Positions 57,930 to 64,000 of a stretch of DNA of 64,000 nt are shown here, piece after piece. The notes under the pieces were generated by a model. It saw only the letters and a list, made by a program, of their open reading frames with translations. It was not told where the DNA came from and did no database searches. The DNA is from Spisula solida (lineage: Eukaryota; Mollusca; Bivalvia; Venerida; Mactridae), in contig OX365945.1 in the NCBI GenBank assembly GCA_947247005.1, positions 11,414,501 to 11,478,500 of the forward strand, given 5' to 3'. The translations under genes and the position numbers were made by a program. How positions within the stretch are numbered: position 1 is the stretch's first letter; each line of letters starts with the position of its first letter.

Positions 57930-58908
57930 ATATATATATACGAACGAGTGGAAGCTCTGCACACACAGGTTGTCGTGAATCTGTTTTAAGCAGTCAACCA
58001 ATGAATGCACCAAAGCATTCATCGCTTCTTTAACCACGTGACTGTTAAATACAATAACCAACTGGAATTTTATCACATGCTAAAAAATCATTATTTTTCG
58101 AGGGAGCTAAATCTCTATCGATTTCGTTGTTGCACTCATCCACGAAATATAACCCACGCTTAATCGACCTCTCAAATACAGAGCATGGGTTTACCCTTGC
58201 ATGTTTTGTTATCCACGAATTTACGACCCCACAAAAATGCATTTTTATCAAAATCTGCGAAAATTAATAACCACGAAAATATGTGATTTTACAGTTGCTT
58301 GTCTCAGACAGGTGGTTGCTTAATTGAGGTGACCACTAATTAATACAGGTTTGAACTGTATGTATACCACATGAGCCATACGAACTAATTGAGCATAGCA
58401 GTTGAATATTAATCGGGCGATAAAAACACGTTGTGGCGAACAGAATATTGGATTATCAACACATAGCACAATTCTGTTTTGCTACCAATTTCTGCATACA
58501 TGTATATAAAACCATAGGAAGATGTAGGCGATGTTCGTTTAGACTGCATATTCAGCTAACTTGTAGTAAATCGGGTAGTAGAATAGCTCACAATACTAAA
58601 CATTCGAATGTTTCACATCGAATACCTGAGAGATATTACCTCATACAATTAGCCAGGTATACAAAAAATGATATATCTACTCTCCTTGAGATGTGTGCTA
58701 TCGGATAATACCACACCGATGCTTTCATGATGTAAAATATAGAATCATGAAATATGTAAACAACATTGGTACGAAAATCACCACCAGTTATATTAAACCA
58801 TTTCTATAGTATCATGTAATCGTAGGTCAAACTCACCTGGGCATTGCTGAAGGTTATAAATCCAAGAATTACAGATAATCCAATAACATTGTACACACAA
58901 TTCGCCAT
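36204..58908 (-). CDS. Ionotropic glutamate receptor-like subunit lacking the amino-terminal domain, complete 7-exon gene
   Basis: This is a ligand-gated cation-channel subunit of the plasma membrane. Exons in transcript order are 58908-58837, 49013-48978, 43087-42923, 40385-40034, 38718-38553, 37551-36972 and 36320-36204. All introns are GT-AG with matching phases, giving 1,488 nt, or 495 residues plus stop. Order: signal peptide (1-24), S1 half of the ligand domain (27-~140, with [10 protein letters not shown] and TLTSHR), M1 (~147-168), re-entrant pore loop ending [13 protein letters not shown] (to 209), M3 with AYTASLTNY at 236-244, S2 (~265-405, cysteines 347 and 400 as the usual disulfide), M4 (~425-447) and a short tail. 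Typical AMPA/kainate subunits are about 900 residues because of a ~400-residue amino-terminal domain, which is absent here. Arg105 (alpha-carboxylate binder) is kept, but the acidic residue binding the amino group is Gln334. The pore Q/R/N site is Trp207. Confidence 0.9.
36414..36485 (-). repeat. tRNA-like sequence (pseudogene or SINE head)
   Basis: On the - strand 72 nt have a pairing acceptor stem (TGCCCGG with CCTGGGCA), A box TTAGCGCAATTGGTAGC and a T-loop-like TTCGATT. The T stem does not pair, so it is probably not a working tRNA. Confidence 0.45.
36680..36725 (-). repeat. tRNA-like B-box fragment
   Basis: The - strand reads TGGTTCGATTCCATGCC, a B-box match without the rest of a tRNA. 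It is a probable SINE remnant in receptor intron 6. Confidence 0.3.
36972..37551 (-). CDS. Glutamate-receptor-like gene, exon 6 (S2 and M4)
   Basis: It covers S2 from [20 protein letters not shown] to NKWLKPKC, then M4 ([20 protein letters not shown]). GGATE stands where AMPA receptors have GSTKE. The donor is ACG|GTAAGT. Confidence 0.95.
37640..38540. other. Receptor intron 5, no further features
   Basis: The intron between exons 5 and 6 holds A/T-rich sequence with 'accgaccgac' type words near 37770 and no recognisable element or exon. Confidence 0.5.
38553..38718 (-). CDS. Glutamate-receptor-like gene, exon 5 (M3 gate)
   Basis: It completes the G of the pore, then [12 protein letters not shown] and M3 [29 protein letters not shown] replaces the near-invariant SYTANLAAF gate. 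It ends two bases into a codon at TTAAA|GTACGT. Confidence 0.93.
39053..40023. mobile_element. 971-bp inverted-repeat transposon with internal tandem words, GACGT target duplication
   Basis: The ends are TGTAGCAACGTTAAATGTCG at 39053 and its near inverse at 40023. Both ends are about 130-150 bp long and made of 6-7 copies of an ACGYTAAATGTCGCA word. Perfect 5-bp direct repeats GACGT flank it (39048-39052, 40024-40028). The centre has a second inverted pair around a tract matching 'ggagtcatcaggagctacc' and 'ggagctccttatgactcc'. There is no transposase. A solo end of the same family is at 62103-62196. Confidence 0.85.
40034..40385 (-). CDS. Glutamate-receptor-like gene, exon 4 (S1 end, M1, pore loop)
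   Basis: It reads [20 protein letters not shown], then M1 ([20 protein letters not shown]), the NPYEW motif and [12 protein letters not shown]. The donor is CAAG|GTAAGA. A 971-bp transposon lies 10 bp downstream in the intron. Confidence 0.95.
40492..41176. repeat. Long interspersed repeat, 'CAAGAGGGTCATTGGCCCTA' family
   Basis: It starts ACAAGAGGGTCATTGGCCCT, contains repeated 'gacctagtttttgaccccagatgac' phrases and a GACGACGGAC tract, and ends 'agctcaccttgagcatttcg tgctcaggcgagctaaaa'. Fragments recur in AP5M1 introns. I recall similar repeats as very common in heterodont bivalves. It has no coding capacity. Confidence 0.65.
41261..42410. repeat. 66-bp satellite array, about 17 copies, in receptor intron 3
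   Basis: Each unit contains ATACCATCGCATTGGTATGG, in which ATACCA and TGGTAT pair around five bases, so every unit can form a short hairpin. Units are nearly identical, with two variant types (TTATATTATCTATG against TAGTACCATCTTTG). The 66-bp period keeps one frame open and produces spurious repeat peptides. Confidence 0.93.
42923..43087 (-). CDS. Glutamate-receptor-like gene, exon 3 (S1)
   Basis: 55 codons, [20 protein letters not shown] through [12 protein letters not shown], with the family's YEG(F/Y)xxDL and W(D/N)GM motifs. The donor is GGG|GTAAGT. Confidence 0.93.
43263..43439. mobile_element. hAT-type MITE, 177 bp, 8-bp target duplication
   Basis: The ends are TATAGGCACATGGTTTCAAA at 43263 and, reversed, CATAGGCACATGGTTTCAAA at 43439. 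Perfect 8-bp direct repeats GGTCGAAC flank it (43255-43262, 43440-43447). An 8-bp duplication with short ends is the hAT pattern. The centre holds a second inverted pair (GCGGCCATGTTTAGCC with GGCTAAACATGGCGGC). Confidence 0.85.
44552..46505. mobile_element. Putative 1.95-kb inverted-repeat element rich in TTACACCATGGACA words
   Basis: GAGTCAATTTCAAAATTCG at 44552 is matched by its inverse ending at 46505 (19 bp). Between them, about ten copies in both orientations of a 14-bp word GTTACACCA(T/C/A)GGACA lie between 44749 and 45845. A smaller MITE (46049-46352) is nested near the right end. No coding domain is recognised, and the open frame 44971-45396 runs across the words. No target duplication is clear. 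Confidence 0.5.
46045..46357. mobile_element. Nested MITE with TACG-rich arms
   Basis: The ends TAATGCTAAGGTCACATTTG and, reversed, TAATGCTAGGGTCACAAAGC pair. The interior is full of 'tcgtacga' and 'cgtacgga' words on both sides, so the whole element can fold back. Confidence 0.65.
46985..47172. repeat. 64-bp tandem repeat, three copies
   Basis: The block 'aaaattatgatgttaacaattctgaagt...ctgatgagatctgcat' occurs three times. The first copy lacks a few bases of the 'gtaggtgttttttt' part. Confidence 0.85.
47330..47570. mobile_element. Pogo-type MITE, 241 bp
   Basis: CAGTAAAACTGCGTTATAAC at 47330 and the reversed right end CAGTCATGTAATAACGAGTT at 47570, flanked by TA on both sides (47328-47329, 47571-47572). 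The ends are diverged from each other, so this is an older copy than the one at 23350. Confidence 0.55.
47689..47921. mobile_element. MITE, 233 bp, AATTGAAACCACG ends
   Basis: AATTGAAACCACGCCC at 47689 is mirrored by the end GGAGCCGTGGTTTCAATT at 47921. The interior is G/C-rich ('ccccgggagtgcggggacac'). It is related to 24655-25395. Confidence 0.6.
48978..49013 (-). CDS. Glutamate-receptor-like gene, exon 2 (12 codons)
   Basis: A 36-nt exon reading [12 protein letters not shown], the first beta strand of the S1 ligand lobe. The acceptor is TTATCTTTTCAG and the donor TTG|GTAAGT, both phase 0. Confidence 0.8.
49145..49574. repeat. 20-bp minisatellite, first segment
   Basis: Units of the type GGACATGTACGCATAGTCAA repeat about 20 times with many variants, starting about 130 bp upstream of receptor exon 2. 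Related segments at 53,843-54,176 and 54,628-55,110 show that one original array was split by insertions. Confidence 0.88.
50292..50558. mobile_element. Fold-back insertion inside the LINE
   Basis: It interrupts the reading frame between SSNSI and SDDDFYQYF. Part one (about 50292-50444) has inverted ends TTAGAATATAAC/GTTATATTCTAA. Part two (50446-50557) is a hairpin whose ~45-bp arms (TTAGAACATATTAAGTAAAT...) enclose 'ctcgcttcgcttcgcttgctcc'. Confidence 0.7.
50590..52233 (+). pseudogene. LINE reverse transcriptase frame (547 codons, element inactive)
   Basis: An uninterrupted frame with all core reverse-transcriptase motifs including FADD. The first methionine is not the true start, because the original frame came from the endonuclease side. 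The C-terminal domain is out of frame. Confidence 0.85.
52652..52738. repeat. (GTGC/GTGT)n microsatellite
   Basis: Alternating purine-pyrimidine tract in the 3' part of the LINE. Open frames over it on both strands are spurious. Confidence 0.9.
53122..53842. mobile_element. MITE, 721 bp, TA target duplication, in the minisatellite
   Basis: The ends TAGTCCGTTAGCGACTATGC and, reversed, TAGTCCGTTAGCGACTAGGC (about 45 bp of pairing) are flanked by TA at 53120-53121 and 53843-53844. The flanks 'gacatg' and 'cacata' restore a minisatellite unit when joined. There is no coding. Confidence 0.85.
53845..54176. repeat. 20-bp minisatellite, second segment
   Basis: About 15 units of GGACATGTACGCATAGTCAA between two MITEs. 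Confidence 0.88.
54177..54627. mobile_element. MITE, 451 bp, AGGGCTGCGTA ends
   Basis: AGGGCTGCGTATCGGTT at 54177 pairs with the reversed end AGGGCTGCGTACCGGTTTAC at 54627. The sub-terminal parts are rich in 'atcgatac' words. Both junctions carry AAT, too short for a firm superfamily call. Confidence 0.75.
54628..55110. repeat. 20-bp minisatellite, third segment
   Basis: About 22 units, degenerating to the right into 'aaggcgcgtattcatta' forms. Confidence 0.88.
55140..57830. other. Receptor intron 1, no further gene
   Basis: No amino-terminal-domain exon could be found. A short - strand frame at 55275-55160 ([19 protein letters not shown]...) ends in a stop and might be a pseudogene fragment. 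Around 56650-56720, 'ggctcagtgcaaaacagttgtaac' is mirrored by 'gttacaactgttttgcactaagcc', a small inverted repeat. Confidence 0.45.
57834..57942. repeat. (TA)n microsatellite, about 100 bp
   Basis: A long TA run, interrupted once by CATG at 57922-57925. Spurious I-Y repeat peptides appear on both strands. Confidence 0.95.
58060..58365. repeat. Interspersed repeat with pogo-like end
   Basis: Sequence of the 'ccacgaaaatatgtgattttacagt' type is followed by a tract ending 'aatacaggtttgaactgtatg', whose reverse begins CAGTTCAAACCTGTATTAAT, a pogo-like terminus. Related text occurs near 12485-12520. Confidence 0.45.
58837..58908 (-). CDS. Glutamate-receptor-like gene, exon 1 (signal peptide)
   Basis: ATG at 58908-58906 opens [20 protein letters not shown] followed by SNAQ, a classical signal peptide with a likely cut after SNA. 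The donor is CAG|GTGAGT, phase 0. It joins in frame to exon 2. Confidence 0.75.
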
Positions 58909-58919
58909 TTTCTCGAGCT

Positions 58920-60756
58920 TTTCTTCACCTACAAGTCAGCATCTGTTTTAGAACATAACTGCTGACAAACTATGTCGATACTACAGCAGGTATGTTTGGA
59001 TTCTGTGTGCGTAAGTTATAGTAACTATAGCAACAAAACCGTTTCTACTATACGCTATTAATAGCGGATGCATTAGTGATTAACGGAGAACAATTGTACC
59101 TTAATTAAAATTAATTACATGTACTTTAATTTAAATACACGAGAGGCTTCAAAGCGTGGTGGGTAAATTATGACATTCACCAAAATTATGAAGTAAAAAT
59201 TACAAAAACTGACGTATTGTAAAATAATTAATGTATGCGGGTATTAAATTTCGAATTTCGGTTAAATGGTAATTTGGTGATTTCTTAAATACGTTGATTT
59301 AACGTATTGAAAAAAATCTCTTGTTACGTATTTGGTTGTCAATTAATCGAAGGGATTTGTTTTCGTGATCAAAGTCATCCGCGAAATCAACGAAAATTAA
59401 TCTTAATAATTAAATAATAAAAAATAATAATTGATAATTTTACAGTAATCTATATATGAAACATCAGCATGTTGATTCGATACAGGTTGCAATCAAATGA
59501 AATACCGAGTATTGAATGAAGTATCAATTGCATAGAAACGGGAAACACTTGAGCAGATCGGTTTATTCAAAGCAAAACATGTTTTATAAATATGATTTCA
59601 CTGCATAAGTATTGTAGTGAAAATATAGGAAGCTTCGCACTCGTCATCATGCTACTCGGCTAGTTATTACAATTTGTCCCAGATACTGTAAAAGTATTGA
59701 TATTCGTTCCGTTTTAATTTGAGTTTCGTTAATTTCGCGATTGATCTAGATCGCGCAATTGAACCCTCTCGCATCTAATAATTGACCTCGAGCATAATGT
59801 AACAAGATATTTTTTCTTCAATATTTTAGATGAATGAATTAACCAAACCACCTAATTACCATTTTACCCCAAAGTCCGCGAAATTTTAAACTCGCGAAAA
59901 TTGACCAAGTAAAAGCTTAAAATACACAAGATTAATAATCTTAATTATTGCATGTATTGTGTTTTAAGGTTCCTCTCTATCAACTCACGACAGGTTGTTA
60001 CTAATACCACTCTTCCTGACATTGTGTTCATGAAAACATGCATGCAAAATTCAACATCGAGCTTTCGTTGCGCCATGTTTTCATCGTAGTATTTTTGTGT
60101 ATTCACCATAATAAATATACTTTCGACTTTTCACCATCGTGGGTTTTCACCACATTTTCGTTGTTTTGAGTAAGTTCTATGCAGGGACAAACAAATCAAT
60201 CACTATGCTTAACGTGTATAATTATTTCTTTTGAATATGATACATGTACTTATTAAAGTAATCGCTATAAAATGAGATTTCATTAGGTACCAAATTTATT
60301 ATCTCTCTCTGTCGTGGTTTCTTTCTAAAACAACTGATTGCACAACAAGTCGGACTTTTTCTTATGAAAATATCAAATGGGACAATCTATCCATCTTCAA
60401 ACACATGCTTACATCTGGAAAACACCCGACGTTACGACACCTCCGTCTTCAAGATATATAACGTCAATTCCCGCCAATACTATGGCACAATTTAACTAGA
60501 ACATAATCATTACGGACAGTGTTATTAATTCATCACTTATGAAAACTTGAGTTTTGTTACGGTTTTTATTCTAAATAGTTTGATATCTTATTTGTTGATG
60601 TGTCTTAAAAAATAAGGGCACTACTAGAAGTTATACCCATTCCCGGGTCCACCGGGGGTCACAGAGGGCCCGTGCCTCCACCCCCCAGTTGGCTGAAGTG
60701 ACCATTTTATACATCCCAAAAATGTTAAAATCCTTAAAATATTACAAATCCATCTG
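58920..60756. other. Gene-free stretch upstream of the receptor gene
   Basis: Very A/T-rich, with 'cgcgaaattttaaactcgcgaaaatt' type repeat remnants near 59875-59900. No TATA box or other clear promoter element for the receptor could be singled out, and no exon was recognised. Confidence 0.4.
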
Positions 60757-61913
60757 CACGGTGTATAACCGTATCGGTACCCTCTTAGTGCAAAATGATA
60801 TATCGGTACCCTCTCAGTGCTGGCACCGGTCTCTCTCAGTGCAAAACAATGAATCCGATTGACGAAGATCCACAGGAGAGGTAAGAAAATCATTTTTTTG
60901 TCCAAAATACCGGTTTATGCATAAAAATCGATAGCCCCGATGATTAACCATTGTGTTCCTGTTGTTAAATTTGTTCTATCATTTTTCACAAGTTCTGGCG
61001 TGGCTGGAATGTTGACCGAGGGTCGTTGTGCGAATGAACATCAAGCCATGTTTATGCAGCTTAAATGCGACTTTTCTTCAATATAGCAAATATCTAGTAC
61101 CTTAGACGTAAAGCCGTTGATCATATCTTGCCCCTAAAAGCCTTTTATTCGGTAACTTCCATCAAATTTCTTTAAAAACACCCTACTTTCGGTTTAGACT
61201 CGGGACCGGTACCCTCTCAGTTCTGGCACTGGTACCCTCTCTGCTCGTAAAGCTATAGAATACGATCAATTTGATTACAAGTACAGAGAGGGTACCGGTG
61301 CCAGTCAGCTGCAACGAGGTGAGACGCGGCACCGGTACCCTCTCAGTTCTGGCACCGGTACCCTCTCTGCTCGTTGCATCAATTTGATTGCAAGTACAGA
61401 GAGGGAACCGGTGCCAGTCAGCTGCAACGAGCAGAGAGGGTACCGGTGCCAGAACTGAGAGGGTACCGGTGCCGCGTCTAAATCGAAAGTAGGGTGTTTT
61501 TTTAAGAAATTTGATGGAAGTTACCGAATAAAAGGCTTTTAGGGGTAAGATATGATCAACGGCTTTATGTCTGAGGTACTAGATATTTGCTATATTGAAG
61601 AAAGGTCGCATTTAAGCTTCATAAACGGCTTGATGTTCATTCGCACAACGACCCTCGGTCAACATTCCAGCCACGCCAGAACTTGTGAAAAATGATAGAA
61701 CAAATTTAACAACAGGAAGACAATGGTTAATCATCGGGGGGTTCCGTGGGCTGTCGATTTTTAATTTTTTATGCATAAACCCGTATTTTTGGACAAATTT
61801 TTTTTTCTTACCTCTCCTGTGGATCTTCGTCAATCGGATTTATTGTTTTGCACTGAGAGGGTACCGATATATCATTTTGCACTGAGAGGGTACCGATACG
61901 GTTATACACCGTG
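60757..61913. mobile_element. Fold-back element, 1,157 bp
   Basis: CACGGTGTATAACCGTATCG at 60757 pairs with its exact inverse ending at 61913, and pairing continues for roughly 480 bp per arm with few differences. The central ~170 bp are built of alternating GGTACCGGTGCCAG-type modules that are themselves palindromic. The mirrored open frames at 60624-60905 and 61685-61885 are the two arms read on opposite strands. No transposase is present. Confidence 0.85.
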
Positions 61914-62102
61914 TGTATATTACACATAACGGAAGCGAATGCAATGAAATGTGCCCCCCCTGTTGTTTATCCAGGCCCTAATTACTCCCGATCTGTATCA
62001 TTCAGACGGTTAACAAATGATTTTGAATCGTCTGAATGATGATCATGATTTAGGGGATCACTGGTGTTTGATACACTTATCTATGTTACTATATAATGTG
62101 TG

Positions 62103-62196
62103 TGTAGCAACGTTAAATGTCGCATCGACGCTAAATGTCGCACTTGACGTTAAATGTCGCAAGGCTGACGCTAAATGTCGCAACCGACGCTAATGG
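62103..62196. mobile_element. Solo end of the TGTAGCAACGTTAAATGTCG transposon family
   Basis: It matches the left end of the 39053-40023 element over its first ~95 bp (four to five ACGYTAAATGTCGCA words) and then stops abruptly at 'gacgctaatgg'. No matching right end lies within the remaining window. Confidence 0.8.
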
Positions 62197-62199
62197 TAG

Positions 62200-64000
62200 G
62201 GTGACTATTGCCAAAAAAGTCTTCTATTTTAAGAGTAGGTAGGACCTCTCTGTTAACAAGACATGTTATATACCAAAGTATTCGGTATAGTCTGTAGTAT
62301 CTGGGACTGCCGGCATAAATTGCCAAATGTGGTGGCGTTCCGAGAAATCCAAGATGGCGTCCTAAATGGCCGCCATTTTTGTCATTGCTAGCTCTGCATA
62401 GACAATTGATAATTGCAGGAATATGATACTATTCTATGAAATAACTTTCATTAATTATTATAGACACAACCAATGTCTTTACAAATACACCCTGTTCAGA
62501 ATCTTCAAAGGTCAATGTCAAGGTCATTTTCCAGTAAAACCACTGAAAAAACAGCAAAAAACACCGTTTTACTTGATATCTGTTTTATTTATTTACTATT
62601 GATAAGTTACAGCTATCTAAAACACATATTTTAACATAGTTGTATGTTCCCTTGATCAAATAAAACTGATTTGGAACACTTTGGAGTTAAAATAATGGAG
62701 ATATACCGCTTAGTAGATCATATATAAAATCCATACCCCACCCACCAATTTTATACAGGGAATCTGAATCAAGTATTTGGAAAGTTTCAGAGAATAAGTA
62801 TGTCAATATGAATGGTAGTAATGTCATAAATGTAAATTAGTATACAAGCATAGATGTGTATGTCTAAATTTGTTCAGAAAAAATCAAGATGGCGTCCAAG
62901 ATGGCGTCCAAAATGGCCGCCATAGTATGAAAAGTACCTAACATATAGCTATAATATATAAGATGGTACACTTGCACTTATTTCATCTTTAAGTATTTTT
63001 AATTGCAAAAATTTACATTTACACATATCTTTTCAACTGAATTAGTATTGAATTATTATATCTTACTGCAGAAATAGTGCGAATAATTAATTACTAGCAA
63101 TGTTATAATGAGGCGTTTGAGTGTAGAATATATCTTTATCATTTAATAATTTCTCGCAACATGACATACATATGCGATTTATTAGAATGGGTATATAAAC
63201 AAGAAAAATATACATGATTCTGCAGAAAATGTTAAGGAAATGTTGTAACTTTAATTATAACTACTTTTGTTCAATCTGTTTCCAATGTTTCGAAAGTGGG
63301 TGGGGTAAAAATGATTCCGTAAACGCAAAGCGACGGGTATATCATCAATCAAGTTTTTTAACAATTAATATAAAGATACCCCATGTTTATTAAATTGATT
63401 TTTCTCTGTACTTTAAAACGGAAAAATATACATGTACAAAATTTAATGTACACGGTTTTGTAATTTGCATACTTATACAGTATTGCCATTCAAGAACAAA
63501 ACATAGTTTCTAATGCATTATTTCGCTCAATAAGTTCATCATGACGTTGATACGTGCTGTAAATCATAATGCGCAAAGTACATATTTTAGTAAAATAACA
63601 CACGACCGTATAAAGGCTCTCAGTTTTGAATAAGGACCTACAGTGCAACAACTGAAGGCCAAACAAAACAATGTATTATGATTTGATAATACCTAGCTAC
63701 CTTGCAGTTTCTATGTAAGTACGTGTACTATCCTTACGGGACTTCCCCTGTTTTTTTCCGAGATAAGGTGATAATATAATGTGACAAAATATTCATGTAT
63801 ACCATTGATTTTATATGTGTATATGTTTTATATGATAATTATGGGACTTGTCGCTATTATTCTTTATGAGTCCTTTATAAATATGGCCGGCTAACATGAA
63901 TGTTCCCAACACCAGTTGGTGTATCCCTAATGGCACTTACAATGACTTTTTCAAACACTGGTTTAAGTCCCAAGAAGGGTCTATGATCACTATTCCCAAC
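62200..64000. other. Gene-free end of the window
   Basis: It contains 'aagatggcgtccaaaatggccgcca' type phrases at 62350-62380 and 62885-62925, typical of interspersed repeats, in otherwise A/T-rich sequence. No exon or RNA gene was recognised. Confidence 0.4.

Noticed and set aside
57726..58076. I-Y repeat frames over the TA run
   Set aside because: Microsatellite artefact on both strands.
49014..58836. Search for amino-terminal-domain exons of the receptor
   Set aside because: No - strand frame with splice signals resembled the periplasmic-binding-like ATD. Open frames here were LINE antisense, minisatellite, TA run or unrecognised.
60624..61885. Similar frames at 60624-60905 (-) and 61685-61885 (+)
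   Set aside because: They are the same arm sequence of the fold-back element in opposite orientations.

Overview
The window looks like nuclear DNA of a spiralian animal, most likely a bivalve mollusc. Two genes can be read exon by exon through canonical GT-AG introns, and both belong to animal families. The rest is A/T-rich and dense in short inverted-repeat DNA transposons, minisatellites, a tRNA-derived SINE and one dead LINE. The bivalve call is an inference. It rests on repeat texture, for example the 40,492-41,176 repeat, which from memory resembles interspersed repeats common in heterodont bivalves. It was not checked against a database.

Region 1 (1-7,221): a gene-poor stretch with a mariner-type inverted-repeat element (1,258-2,202), then the two 3' exons of a PMP22/claudin-type four-membrane-span protein on the + strand (5,483-6,643). 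The 5' exon or exons were not found.

Region 2 (7,700-26,050): a complete 13-exon gene on the - strand for the mu subunit of adaptor complex AP-5 (AP5M1, 500 codons plus stop). All splice phases join. Its 5.3-kb first intron carries a five-finger C2H2 zinc-finger exon, a 0.9-kb minisatellite, a possible separate membrane-protein exon on the + strand and a pogo-type MITE. At exons 3 and 5 tandem repeats are built from the splice junction itself. A possible divergent first exon starts about 290 bp upstream of the AP5M1 start codon.

Region 3 (26,050-36,200): no confident gene. It holds a 499-bp inverted duplication carrying a first-exon-like sequence, a tRNA-derived SINE with target-site duplication, and several MITEs.

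Region 4 (36,204-58,908): a complete 7-exon ionotropic glutamate receptor-like gene on the - strand (495 codons plus stop). It encodes a signal peptide, both halves of the ligand-binding domain and M1-M4, but no amino-terminal domain could be found. It also has unusual residues in the ligand pocket and pore. Its introns hold a 66-bp satellite, a 971-bp transposon inserted just inside a 5' splice site, a motif-rich inverted-repeat element, and a 20-bp minisatellite broken up by a LINE and two MITEs.

Region 5 (58,909-64,000): no gene recognised. It contains a 1.16-kb fold-back element and a solo end of the same transposon family that sits beside the receptor exon.

The two readable genes act separately: AP5M1 in endosome/lysosome sorting, the receptor at the plasma membrane. 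The shared theme is the number of repeats and transposons sitting at or within a few bases of splice junctions.
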